16,008 bases of DNA. It comes from Clostridiales bacterium. GTDB taxonomy: Bacteria > Bacillota > Clostridia > Oscillospirales > Acutalibacteraceae. Shown in pieces: positions 6,548 through 13,626 of this stretch. Location: the NCBI GenBank assembly GCA_012511485.1, contig JAAZFZ010000086.1, positions 1-16,008 on the forward strand, read 5' to 3'. Under the pieces are notes generated by a model, which was given only the letters and a program-made list of their open reading frames with translations, was not told the origin of the DNA and searched no databases. The stretch's first letter is position 1. Each line of letters begins with the position of its first letter. The position numbers and the translations under genes were made by a program.

Positions 6548-6739
6548 GTGCATTCATATAAATCAAAAAAAACACCCGAAAATATTGATGTTGAGATATC
6601 GTCCGAGCTTCTACCCGACCTGAAGGACTATACGAGAAGCTCAGACAGGCACACAGATAGCTTATCAAGGTCAGATAATTGTCAAATTGGCACAATCCCG
6701 AAAAAAACTAAAAAGAGGCAAAAAAATGAGAAAAAATAA
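6548..6739 (+). CDS. Possible small hydrophilic protein of unknown function
   Basis: An open frame from GTG 6548 to TAA 6737-6739 encodes 63 residues. A longer form from GTG 6539 adds three. The Shine-Dalgarno-like AAGGGGCGG (6531-6539) lies 8 bases before the 6548 start, so I prefer that start. The middle part is acidic and serine-rich (IDVEISSELLPDLKDY, then SSDRHTDSLSRSDN), and the end is strongly basic (KKTKKRQKNEKK). There is no membrane segment, signal or recognisable domain. It lies between the divergent micropeptide genes and the ctsR promoter. Codon use resembles the neighbours, but the frame is short and the start is not ATG, so it could be chance. Confidence 0.3.
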   Translation: MHSYKSKKTPENIDVEISSELLPDLKDYTRSSDRHTDSLSRSDNCQIGTIPKKTKKRQKNEKK

Positions 6740-6782
6740 GAATGCGGGAGCTAATCTTAAATATTGGCACATAGAACCCGAT

Positions 6783-6806
6783 TTTGACCTTATTTGACCT
6801 TTGACC
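6783..6806 (+). promoter_or_regulatory. CtsR operator 1, overlapping the -35 element
   Basis: Three TTTGACC heptads occur here: 6783-6789, 6793-6799 and 6800-6806. The first two are separated by three bases (TTA). Read on the other strand they form GGTCAAA-TAA-GGTCAAA, which matches the known CtsR consensus of two direct heptads with a three-base gap. The third heptad abuts the second and contains the -35 hexamer TTGACC. CtsR bound here would compete directly with RNA polymerase. Assignment rests on the known consensus and on ctsR being the first gene downstream. Confidence 0.88.
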
Positions 6807-6829
6807 ATTTCCTTATGTATCGCTATAAT
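6801..6829 (+). promoter_or_regulatory. Sigma-A promoter of the ctsR-mcsA-mcsB-clpC operon
   Basis: A -35 TTGACC (6801-6806) and a perfect -10 TATAAT (6824-6829) are separated by an optimal 17 bases. Transcription would start near 6836, giving a leader of about 45 bases before the ctsR ATG at 6882. The promoter is flanked by CtsR sites on both sides, so heat or protein stress that inactivates CtsR should derepress it. Confidence 0.88.
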
Positions 6830-6839
6830 AAAGCAAGAA

Positions 6840-6856
6840 GGTCAAAGAAAGTCAAA
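6840..6856 (+). promoter_or_regulatory. CtsR operator 2, at the transcription start
   Basis: GGTCAAA-GAA-AGTCAAA at 6840-6856 matches the CtsR operator consensus (two direct heptads, three-base spacer). It lies just downstream of the -10 element, at roughly +5 to +21. Its orientation is opposite to operator 1, so the promoter sits between two inverted operator copies. Confidence 0.9.
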
Positions 6857-6881
6857 GACAGAAAGAGAAGTGGTTTGGAAA

Positions 6882-7328
6882 ATGAGTTTAAGTAACAGCA
6901 TTACTCAATTAATTCTGGAAATGCTCGAAAAAAACGGTTATACGGAGATTCAGCGCAACGAGCTTGCACAGACACTTGGCTGCGTGCCGAGCCAGATAAA
7001 CTATGTCATTTCCTCCCGCTTCACGCCTGAGCAGGGCTATATAGTCGAAAGCAGGCGCGGCGGCGGCGGGTATATCAGAATCAGCCGTGTAAAGCTCAAC
7101 ACGGGCGCTGCTCTCATGCACACCGTAAACTCAGTCGGCGACGATATCGACGAGCTAACCTGCCGTGTAAACATAAAGAATCTGGCATATCAGAACCTGC
7201 TCAGCGAGCAGGCGACAAGGCTGATTTTGATAGCAACATCCGACAATTGCCTAAAGCTTTTGCCCGTTGAATTAAGAGACAGGGCCAGGGCATCCATATT
7301 GAAACAAATGCTACTGGCATCATTATAA
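6882..7328 (+). CDS. ctsR: CtsR, transcriptional repressor of class III stress genes
   Basis: CtsR is a dimeric winged-helix repressor that senses heat itself and shuts off clp genes. From ATG 6882 the product is 148 residues and starts MSLSNSITQLIL, matching the usual beginning of the family. The landmarks IQRNELAQTLGCVPSQINYV (recognition helix region, about 23-42) and SRRGGGGYIRI (about 57-67, glycine-rich wing and thermosensor) are intact. The C-terminal half is the dimerisation and McsB/ClpC-contacting domain. The frame stays open upstream to TTG 6801, but that lies in the promoter, so the longer form is rejected. No strong Shine-Dalgarno precedes 6882 (GAGAAG at 6865-6870 is the best). 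It is first in the operon; the stop is 14 bp before mcsA. Confidence 0.95.
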   Translation: MSLSNSITQLILEMLEKNGYTEIQRNELAQTLGCVPSQINYVISSRFTPEQGYIVESRRGGGGYIRISRVKLNTGAALMHTVNSVGDDIDELTCRVNIKNLAYQNLLSEQATRLILIATSDNCLKLLPVELRDRARASILKQMLLASL

Positions 7329-7342
7329 GGAGGAAAAAAATT

Positions 7343-7861
7343 ATGCTGTGTCAGAACTGCAAAAGAAATGAAGCAACCACCCACATAAAAAGGATAATCA
7401 ACGGCGATATGGCCGAAACTCATCTTTGTGCCAACTGTGCCTCACAGATGGGTTATGACGATGTATTTTCGGGCTTTGGTATAAACCTCAGCGATTTTTT
7501 CGGCGGCTTTTTGAGCGATACGTCGCCATCGGTGACAGCACTCACAACCGTTAAACGCTGCAGTAAATGCGGAAGCTCCTTCCATGATATTGTTAAGGAG
7601 GGCAGGATAGGCTGCTCAGAGTGCTACAACACCTTCTATGACAACCTGTTGCCACTGCTTCAGAGAATCCACGGCAGGATTCAGCACAACGGCAAAACCT
7701 CCTCAAAGTCAGGTCAGATTCAGCAGGAGGAATCCCTTGAGAAAAAAATTGAGCAGCTTAAAAACGAAATGAGCGAGGCTGTAAGCCGCCAGGATTTTGA
7801 GCAGGCTGCCAAGCTGCGTGACGAAATAAAAGCATTGGAAAACGGAGGGAATACAAAATGA
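7343..7861 (+). CDS. mcsA: McsA, zinc-binding activator of the arginine kinase McsB
   Basis: McsA is the partner protein that activates McsB and binds ClpC and CtsR. Its 172 residues include two CxxC pairs at the N terminus (CQNC at 3-6 and CANC about 28-31), two more in the middle (CSKC and CSEC, about 73-96), and a C-terminal UVR-type coiled segment (DFEQAAKLRDEIKALE, about 151-166). This is the standard domain order and length. AAGGAGG (7327-7333) lies 9 bases before ATG 7343. The gene overlaps mcsB by 4 bp (ATGA at 7858). It appears complete. Confidence 0.95.
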   Translation: MLCQNCKRNEATTHIKRIINGDMAETHLCANCASQMGYDDVFSGFGINLSDFFGGFLSDTSPSVTALTTVKRCSKCGSSFHDIVKEGRIGCSECYNTFYDNLLPLLQRIHGRIQHNGKTSSKSGQIQQEESLEKKIEQLKNEMSEAVSRQDFEQAAKLRDEIKALENGGNTK

Positions 7862-8874
7862 GTAAATGGTATATCGAAAAGGGCGAGCAGGGCGATATTG
7901 TATTGAGCACAAGAATAAGGCTCGCGCGAAACATTGAAGAATACCCCTTCCCCTCAAAGCTTGACATAGAGGGACGCCGAAAGGTCAGCAAAACAGTGCA
8001 TGACGCTGTTGCGGGCAGCAGCATCGGCAGGGATTTTAGTTACATTGAGATGACTTCACTCCCCCGTTCACAGGCACTTTCGATGGCGGAGCGTCATCTT
8101 ATCAGCCCCGAATTTGCTTGTAGCGGTGAGGGCAGCGCACTGTTGCTCGCGAATGACGAAAGTGTGAGCATTATGCTCTGTGAGGAGGACCATATAAGGC
8201 TTCAGGTCATGAAGGCCGGTCTTGCTCTGCATGAGGCTTTTGATACTGCGGATAGAATAGATACCATGCTTGACAATAGCCTCCATTATGCATTTAATGA
8301 AAGGATAGGTTACCTCACTCAATGCCCCACAAATCTCGGCACTGCAATGAGAGCATCTGTTATGCTTCACCTGCCGGCATTGACAAAAACAGGGCGGCTT
8401 TCTGCACTTGCGGCAACCATCTCAAAGCTGGGGCTGACAATTAGGGGAGCATACGGTGAGGGTTCAGGCTCAAAGGGCGATATCTATCAGCTGAGCAACC
8501 AGATAACCCTGGGTATAACCGAGCAGGCGGCTCTTGATAACCTAAGCGCGATAACGCTTCAGATAGTTACGCATGAGCGGGCGGTTGCGGCTGAGCTTAT
8601 TAAAATTCCTTCGGAGGAGGATAAAATCTTCAGAGCATACGGAATCCTCAAGAGCGCAAGGCTAATGAGTAATGACGAATTCATGGAGCTGGCATCCCTT
8701 GTGAGAATGGGAGCTGCCAGAGGAATATTAGATATACCAATTGAAAAGGTTAATGAATTGATTGTGACCGTCCAACCCGCAACGATAAATGCGGCGCAGG
8801 GTAAGAGTCTTGAGCCTCAGGCAAGGGACCAAATCAGGGCACAATCCGTAAGGGAGGTATTTAATAATGTATAA
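7858..8874 (+). CDS. mcsB: McsB, protein-arginine kinase
   Basis: McsB transfers phosphate from ATP to arginine side chains of client proteins and of CtsR; the resulting phosphoarginine is a degradation tag read by ClpC. The 338-residue length is typical, slightly short. Visible motifs are STRIRLARN (17-25, phosphate/ATP contact), EEDHIR (109-114), the active-site loop LTQCPTNLGTAMRASVM (153-169) with C156, RGAYGEGS (196-203), and a C-terminal RDQIRA (323-328) that fits the RDxxRA phosphoarginine-sensing motif of McsB. One oddity is that the residue before EEDH is Cys108, where guanidino kinases normally have Asn (NEEDH). Catalytic acids appear intact, so the enzyme is probably active. The start overlaps mcsA (ATGA), and the end overlaps clpC by 8 bp. 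Confidence 0.95.
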   Translation: MSKWYIEKGEQGDIVLSTRIRLARNIEEYPFPSKLDIEGRRKVSKTVHDAVAGSSIGRDFSYIEMTSLPRSQALSMAERHLISPEFACSGEGSALLLANDESVSIMLCEEDHIRLQVMKAGLALHEAFDTADRIDTMLDNSLHYAFNERIGYLTQCPTNLGTAMRASVMLHLPALTKTGRLSALAATISKLGLTIRGAYGEGSGSKGDIYQLSNQITLGITEQAALDNLSAITLQIVTHERAVAAELIKIPSEEDKIFRAYGILKSARLMSNDEFMELASLVRMGAARGILDIPIEKVNELIVTVQPATINAAQGKSLEPQARDQIRAQSVREVFNNV

Positions 8875-11338
8875 ATTCACAGGATTTACCGAAAAAGCAA
8901 ACGCCGCATTGAATGCGGCAATTGAATCGGCGGAGAATATGGGGCACACCTATGTTGGCAGCGAGCACCTGCTCATAGGTTTGCTTTCGGAAAGCGGAGG
9001 CATGGCTTTTGCGGCACTTGCCGCAAGGAAGCTCACAAGCGACAAAATCGAAGAAATACTCAGAGCCTCCGTGGGTATCGGGGCTCCGACAGTGCTCACG
9101 CCTAACGAATTCACGCCAAGGACAAAAAGAATAATAGAAAAGGCCGTCCAGAGCGCAAGGTCAATGGGCCATCCCTATATCGGTACGGAGCATATTCTGA
9201 TGTCGATTATCAAGGAGGATGACAGTGCCGCAGTGAGCCTAATGCGTCAACTGGGCATATCCCCTCAGGAGATTTACACGGATCTCACAAGGGCATTGAC
9301 AAGCCAGACAGCACCGAGCGTAGGCAAAGGTGCTTCGAGAAACGGCTCGGGCAAATCCTCAACACCGACTCTGGATCAGTTCGGCAGGGATTTGACAGAG
9401 CTTGCAAAGAATGGCTCAATAGACCCCGTCATAGGCAGACAAAAGGAAATCGAGAGGGTTATTCAGATTCTCAGCAGAAGAACAAAAATCAACCCCTGCC
9501 TTATCGGTGCGCCGGGTGTCGGCAAAACTGCCATTGCGGAGGGGCTGGCTCTCGAGATATCATTGGGCGAGGTCCCTGAATTGTTAAAGGAAAAGAGAAT
9601 AGTTTCCCTTGACCTGACAGGCATGGTTGCAGGCACAAAATACAGAGGCGACTTTGAGGAGAGAATCAAATCTGCCATAGATGAGGTAACAAAGGCAGCG
9701 GATGTCATACTCTTTATTGACGAGCTTCACACCTTAATCGGGGCAGGCTCGGCAGAGGGTGCGGTTGACGCAGCGAATATCCTCAAGCCCTCACTGGCAA
9801 GGGGCGAGCTTCAGGTAATCGGAGCCACAACAATTGAGGAGTACAGAAAGCATATAGAAAAGGATGCCGCTCTTGAGCGCCGTTTCCAGCCCATAACCGT
9901 CGGCGAGCCGTCGGAGGATGAGGCAATTGAAATCCTCAAGGGTATCCGTGATAAATATGAAGCTCACCATAAGGTGAAAATAACGGACGAAGCAATTATT
10001 GCCGCAGTCAAGATGTCCGCAAGGTATATAGGGGACAGATTTTTGCCCGATAAGGCAATTGACCTTGTCGATGAGGCAGCTTCAAGAGTCAGGCTCAAGG
10101 CTTTCACAACTCCGCCCGATTTGAAAGAGATTGAGGACAGGCTCAGTATTATTGAGCAGGAGAAAACAGCCGCAATTAATTCGCAGGAGTTTGAGCGTGC
10201 CGCAAAGCTGCGTGACGAGGGAGTCGAGCTTGAAAAGAAGCTTAAAAACGAAAAGGAAAACTGGAGAGAGCAGAATACCCACACAACAAGCGAGGTGACC
10301 AGCCAGGAGATTGCCCAGATTGTGTCGCTTTGGACGGGCATACCCGTTGTTCAACTCACTCAGGAGGAGAGCGTGAGACTCCTGAACATGGAGGAGGAGC
10401 TTCACAAAAGAATTGTCGGGCAGGACGAGGCGGTTACAGCAGTTGCAAAGGCTATCCGCAGGGGAAGGGTCGGCCTCAAGGACCCAAAACGCCCGACAGG
10501 CTCCTTTATTTTCCTCGGCCCGACAGGTGTCGGAAAAACCGAGCTATGCAAAACCCTTGCAAGTTCCCTGTTCGGTGATGAAAACACAATGATAAGGCTT
10601 GATATGTCGGAATATATGGAAAAGCACACGGTTTCGCGCCTTGTGGGCTCACCTCCCGGCTATGTAGGTTATGACGAGGGCGGCCAGCTTACTGAAAAGG
10701 TTCGCCGCAGACCGTATTCCGTGCTTTTGTTTGATGAAATCGAAAAGGCTCACCCCGATGTTTTCAATATCCTGCTCCAGATACTTGAGGACGGTATTCT
10801 AACCGACGCCCACGGCAGGCGTGTTGATTTCAAAAACTGCATAATCATCATGACTTCAAATCTCGGCGCAAAGCAGATTACGCAAAGGGGTGGCTCACTT
10901 GGCTTCACAGCCACCGATGAGGGCGAAACAATGAGCCAGAGCAAAATCAAGGAATCGGTCATGAGCGAAGTAAAAAGGACTCTTAGACCCGAATTCCTCA
11001 ACAGGGTTGACGATATCATTGTGTTCCAGCAACTGAGCAAGGAGGATATCAAGGAGATAGCAAGAAGAATGCTCAATACTCTTTCAAAAAGGATATCGCA
11101 GATGGGCATCTCATTGGAATACACGGACGAGGCAATAAGCAAAATTTCCGCAGCGGGCTTTGACCCGATTTACGGTGCCCGTCCGTTAAGAAGGTCAATC
11201 CAGTCGCAGATTGAGGATAACCTCTCAGAAAAAATGCTTGACGGCACAATAAAATCAGGCAAAGCCTATATATGCACAGTTGAGGACGATAGCTTCGTTT
11301 TCAATGAAAAAGAAACGGCTCAGGCTCAAACCGAGTAG
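8867..11338 (+). CDS. clpC: ClpC, ATP-dependent Clp protease ATP-binding subunit
   Basis: ClpC is a hexameric AAA+ unfoldase that feeds substrates to ClpP. The 823-residue protein has the full domain order. It begins with a double-repeat Clp-N domain (1-145), which in ClpC binds phosphoarginine and adaptors. AAA domain 1 follows with Walker A GAPGVGKT (214-221) and Walker B ILFIDE (281-286). A UVR-containing middle domain (about 418-465, with EFERAAKLRDE) comes next, then AAA domain 2 with Walker A GPTGVGKT (551-558) and Walker B VLLFDE (619-624), and a C-terminal small domain with DPIYGARPLRR. AAGGGAGG (8850-8857) supports ATG 8867, which lies inside the end of mcsB. It is the last gene before a terminator, and clpP is elsewhere. 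Confidence 0.97.
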   Translation: MYKFTGFTEKANAALNAAIESAENMGHTYVGSEHLLIGLLSESGGMAFAALAARKLTSDKIEEILRASVGIGAPTVLTPNEFTPRTKRIIEKAVQSARSMGHPYIGTEHILMSIIKEDDSAAVSLMRQLGISPQEIYTDLTRALTSQTAPSVGKGASRNGSGKSSTPTLDQFGRDLTELAKNGSIDPVIGRQKEIERVIQILSRRTKINPCLIGAPGVGKTAIAEGLALEISLGEVPELLKEKRIVSLDLTGMVAGTKYRGDFEERIKSAIDEVTKAADVILFIDELHTLIGAGSAEGAVDAANILKPSLARGELQVIGATTIEEYRKHIEKDAALERRFQPITVGEPSEDEAIEILKGIRDKYEAHHKVKITDEAIIAAVKMSARYIGDRFLPDKAIDLVDEAASRVRLKAFTTPPDLKEIEDRLSIIEQEKTAAINSQEFERAAKLRDEGVELEKKLKNEKENWREQNTHTTSEVTSQEIAQIVSLWTGIPVVQLTQEESVRLLNMEEELHKRIVGQDEAVTAVAKAIRRGRVGLKDPKRPTGSFIFLGPTGVGKTELCKTLASSLFGDENTMIRLDMSEYMEKHTVSRLVGSPPGYVGYDEGGQLTEKVRRRPYSVLLFDEIEKAHPDVFNILLQILEDGILTDAHGRRVDFKNCIIIMTSNLGAKQITQRGGSLGFTATDEGETMSQSKIKESVMSEVKRTLRPEFLNRVDDIIVFQQLSKEDIKEIARRMLNTLSKRISQMGISLEYTDEAISKISAAGFDPIYGARPLRRSIQSQIEDNLSEKMLDGTIKSGKAYICTVEDDSFVFNEKETAQAQTE

Positions 11339-11353
11339 ACTGCCGAATAAATG

Positions 11354-11389
11354 AAAAGCTCCGGAGCGTATGACCGCTCCGGGGCTTTT
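11354..11389 (+). terminator. Intrinsic terminator of the ctsR-clpC operon
   Basis: The inverted repeat 11354-11368 with 11375-11389 has a GC-rich core, CCGGAGCG and CGCTCCGG, a six-base loop, one G-U pair, and an outer A-T section that ends in TTTT. It starts 15 bases after the clpC stop. The arms have A on the left and T on the right, so it might also act weakly on the other strand, towards transcripts arriving from rsuA. Confidence 0.85.
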
Positions 11390-11567
11390 AGTTCTGACAC
11401 TTCCTCATAAATGCTTTTGCAATGGCATACCATGTATTTTAGTTTTTCGCATTCTTCTGTATCGGAAAAATTCTGCCTTGACAGCTTAATAACAGGTTTT
11501 GCAGCTAAGAGGTGTTTTTATATGTTCTTTAACTTTGTTTCACTTCAGGCAAAATCAATTAATGATT

Positions 11568-12275
11568 TCATATCAAGATTTTATCCACTTGAGCCTCAGT
11601 CAGCTCCCTGCATTCGCCCGGAGCCAGAGAGCTGTCAAGCGTAAGGGAGCCTATTGCAGTTCTTTTCAGCTCAAGAACCTCATTACCGCAGGCTGCCACC
11701 ATGCGCTTAATCTGATGGTACCTGCCCTCACAGATTTTTATAACCACCCTTGTGCCTTCAAGAGGTATTACATTTGCCGGTTGGCATTTCGTGCCGTCCT
11801 CGAGTGTGATTCCCCGATGGAATGCATCAATATCCTCGCTTGTGAGCCTTTTTGAAAGCAAGGTCTCATAGGTTTTCATTATTCTGCTTGTCGGCGATAA
11901 AATCCTGTGTGCAAAATCTCCGTCGTCGGTTATCAGAACAAAGCCCGTTGTGTCCTTGTCCAGCCTGCCTGCGGGGAAAAGCTTTTTTCTCCTTAGCTCC
12001 TGCGGCAAAAGGTCTATTACCGTTTTTGCCTTTTTATCTCTGCAGGTGCTAAGAACTCCCTTAGGCTTGTTCATCATTATGTAAACATACTCTTTATAAA
12101 CAAGCTCTTTTCCGCAAACGGTTATTATATCTGCTTTTGTGTCTGCTTTGAATGAAATATCCTTTACCGTTTTGCCGTTAACGGCAATGAGGCTTTCCCT
12201 TGCAAGCCGTTTTGCCTGCCTGCGTGAGTATTCACCTTGGGAGGCTATTATTTTGTCAAGCCGCTCAAGCCCCAT
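11568..12275 (-). CDS. RsuA-family rRNA pseudouridine synthase
   Basis: The minus-strand product (235 residues from the ATG complementary to 12273-12275) has an N-terminal S4 RNA-binding domain (about 1-50: MGLERLDKIIASQGEYSRRQ and VNGKTV). The catalytic domain of the RsuA/RluB/E/F family follows. The motif PAGRLDKDTTG at 101-111 holds the catalytic Asp106, and later blocks KTYE, EGRYHQIKRM and ELKRTAIGSL are typical. Length fits RsuA (about 230-240), which makes pseudouridine in 16S rRNA, but RluB-like 23S enzymes share these motifs, so I give no gene symbol. An in-frame GTG nine bases upstream is rejected because it overlaps the Shine-Dalgarno AGAGG (12284-12288), which is 8 bases from the chosen ATG. 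A minus-strand promoter lies at 12314-12342. Confidence 0.92.
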   Translation of the reverse strand: MGLERLDKIIASQGEYSRRQAKRLARESLIAVNGKTVKDISFKADTKADIITVCGKELVYKEYVYIMMNKPKGVLSTCRDKKAKTVIDLLPQELRRKKLFPAGRLDKDTTGFVLITDDGDFAHRILSPTSRIMKTYETLLSKRLTSEDIDAFHRGITLEDGTKCQPANVIPLEGTRVVIKICEGRYHQIKRMVAACGNEVLELKRTAIGSLTLDSSLAPGECRELTEAQVDKILI

Positions 12276-12313
12276 TCTCAACACCTCTCAAAGGAAACAT
12301 TGTTTCTAATAAT

Positions 12314-12342
12314 ATAATAACTCTTTTGAAAAAAATTATCAA
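12314..12342 (-). promoter_or_regulatory. Sigma-A promoter of the pseudouridine synthase gene
   Basis: On the minus strand, TTGATA (complement of 12337-12342) and TATTAT (complement of 12314-12319) are separated by 17 bases. Each hexamer differs from consensus at one position. Transcription would start near 12307, about 30 bases before the ATG. Confidence 0.72.
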
Positions 12343-12359
12343 TATATTTTACCAAAGCC

Positions 12360-12388
12360 TTGACAGTTCCCCTGTTTTCCCTTAATAT
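12360..12388 (+). promoter_or_regulatory. Sigma-A promoter of the GNAT gene
   Basis: A perfect -35 TTGACA (12360-12365) and -10 TAATAT (12383-12388) are separated by 17 bases. Transcription would start near 12395. That leaves only about 12 bases before GTG 12407 and about 24 before TTG 12419, which bears on the start choice. The -35 element is 17 bases from the -35 of the divergent promoter. Confidence 0.82.
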
Positions 12389-12406
12389 GGGTTCGGAAAT
12401 TAAGAG

Positions 12407-13600
12407 GTGAAAAAGGGATTGATTATTATTCGCACAGCAACTTACAAGGGGAGAGCAGATGAAAAGGATTATGAAAGACTCATGTCGTTTCTTGACGAAG
12501 TCTTCTTCACCGATAAAAACGGAAGGGTAGACACTCATTTTGTCGAGCTGCTTCCCAAGCTCTACAAAAGGCAATACAACCCCTGCAAAAACAACTTTGT
12601 TGTCAAGGAGGGGAAAGAAATCAAGGGTGCGGCCGGGCTTTTTTATTCGGATATAACAGTCTGCGGCCAAACTCTCAAATGCGGTGGCATAGGCAATGTC
12701 TGCGTGGCGGAGGATAGCCGCTCCAAGGGCTATATGAAGGACTGCATGAATATGGCTCTTAAAGATATGGTGAGAAACAGTGCGGACCTCGGCTTTCTCG
12801 GCGGTCAGAGGCAAAGATACGCCTATTTTTCATTCGAGCCTGCGGGCATTAGTTGTGATTTCAGCTTTAACACAAGCAATATTAAGCACTGCTTTGAAAA
12901 GGGCTTTATAAATAATTATGAGGTAAAAAGGCTTACTCCAAAAGATACATATGCATTCAGAGAGATTGAAATGCTTTTGAATGGCGAGCCTTTTTATATT
13001 CCTCATGAAATGAGCGGCATTTATGATGTTTTCTGCTCATGGTCGGCAATTCCCTATGCCATATTCGATTCAGGTGTTTTCAAAGGCTTTTTTACCGTCA
13101 ACAAGGAGCTTGACGATATCGTAAGCTACAAAGCAGTTGACAGGCAGAGCTTGAAAAAGCTTATCCTTGCGGCTTTTGAGGTTTTGGGAACAAACAGTCT
13201 TACCTTCAGAACACCTGCTTTTTATAAGGATGCGGTGAGCTTTTTCAGCGATACGGCAGAGAGTCTGGCAATGAGGCATTCGGAGTGCTATACCGTTCTC
13301 AATTTTGAAAGAGTCACACAGGCATTCCTAGAGCTTCAGGCATCGGTTAAAAAGCTTTGCTCGGGCAGCGTTGTTCTGCTCATTCACGGCTTCAACGGGG
13401 ATGAAAGGCTTGAGCTCAGTGTTGAGGGCGGCAAAATCTGCGTTGCAAAAAGCAAAAAGGCTTGCCATTTGGAGCTTTCTCATGTTGAGGCGGTCAGGCT
13501 TTTGTTCTCTCTGTTTTCCAACGAAAGGGAGTTGCTGGCACCTCAGGTGCAGCAATGGTTCCCTCTGCCTCTCCACAGTTATTCTTTTGACGGTGTTTAA
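12407..13600 (+). CDS. GNAT family N-acetyltransferase, Eis-like
   Basis: The product is up to 397 residues long and resembles the Eis-type acetyltransferases, which have an N-terminal GNAT domain, a second degenerate GNAT-like domain and a C-terminal SCP2-like domain. The acetyl-CoA motif is visible as GIGNVCVAEDSRSKGYM (94-110), with the R-x-x-G-x-M turn typical of this group. FLGGQRQRYAYFSFEPAG (130-147) follows. Substrate is unknown; Eis proteins acetylate amines such as aminoglycosides and lysines, which need not hold here. The start is undecided. I give the outermost GTG 12407, which has no clear ribosome site; TTG 12419 lies 9 bases after AGAGGTGA (12403-12410) and gives LIIIRTATY, which looks natural for the family. 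No ATG is available nearby. The gene has its own promoter and is followed 26 bp later by the mannosidase gene, so they may be co-transcribed. Confidence 0.85.
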   Translation: MKKGLIIIRTATYKGRADEKDYERLMSFLDEVFFTDKNGRVDTHFVELLPKLYKRQYNPCKNNFVVKEGKEIKGAAGLFYSDITVCGQTLKCGGIGNVCVAEDSRSKGYMKDCMNMALKDMVRNSADLGFLGGQRQRYAYFSFEPAGISCDFSFNTSNIKHCFEKGFINNYEVKRLTPKDTYAFREIEMLLNGEPFYIPHEMSGIYDVFCSWSAIPYAIFDSGVFKGFFTVNKELDDIVSYKAVDRQSLKKLILAAFEVLGTNSLTFRTPAFYKDAVSFFSDTAESLAMRHSECYTVLNFERVTQAFLELQASVKKLCSGSVVLLIHGFNGDERLELSVEGGKICVAKSKKACHLELSHVEAVRLLFSLFSNERELLAPQVQQWFPLPLHSYSFDGV

Positions 13601-13626
13601 AATATATATAAAAAAGGGGATTATTT

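Noticed and set aside
6429..6695. Minus-strand ORF of 88 residues
   Set aside because: It has no ribosome binding site or family, crosses the ctsR-side small ORF, and has an unconvincing composition.
6801..6881. N-terminal extension of CtsR from TTG 6801
   Set aside because: It would start in the -35 hexamer of the promoter and cross the -10 and an operator; the family N terminus matches ATG 6882.
11411..11644. Plus-strand ORF after the clpC terminator, with an internal ATG at 11522 behind AAGAGGTG
   Set aside because: The last 77 bases run antisense through the conserved 3' end of the pseudouridine synthase gene, and the product has no recognisable features. Nothing else is seen in 11390-11567.
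11568..11855. Plus-strand ORFs overlapping the pseudouridine synthase gene
   Set aside because: They are shadows of a well-supported minus-strand gene with intact S4 and catalytic motifs.
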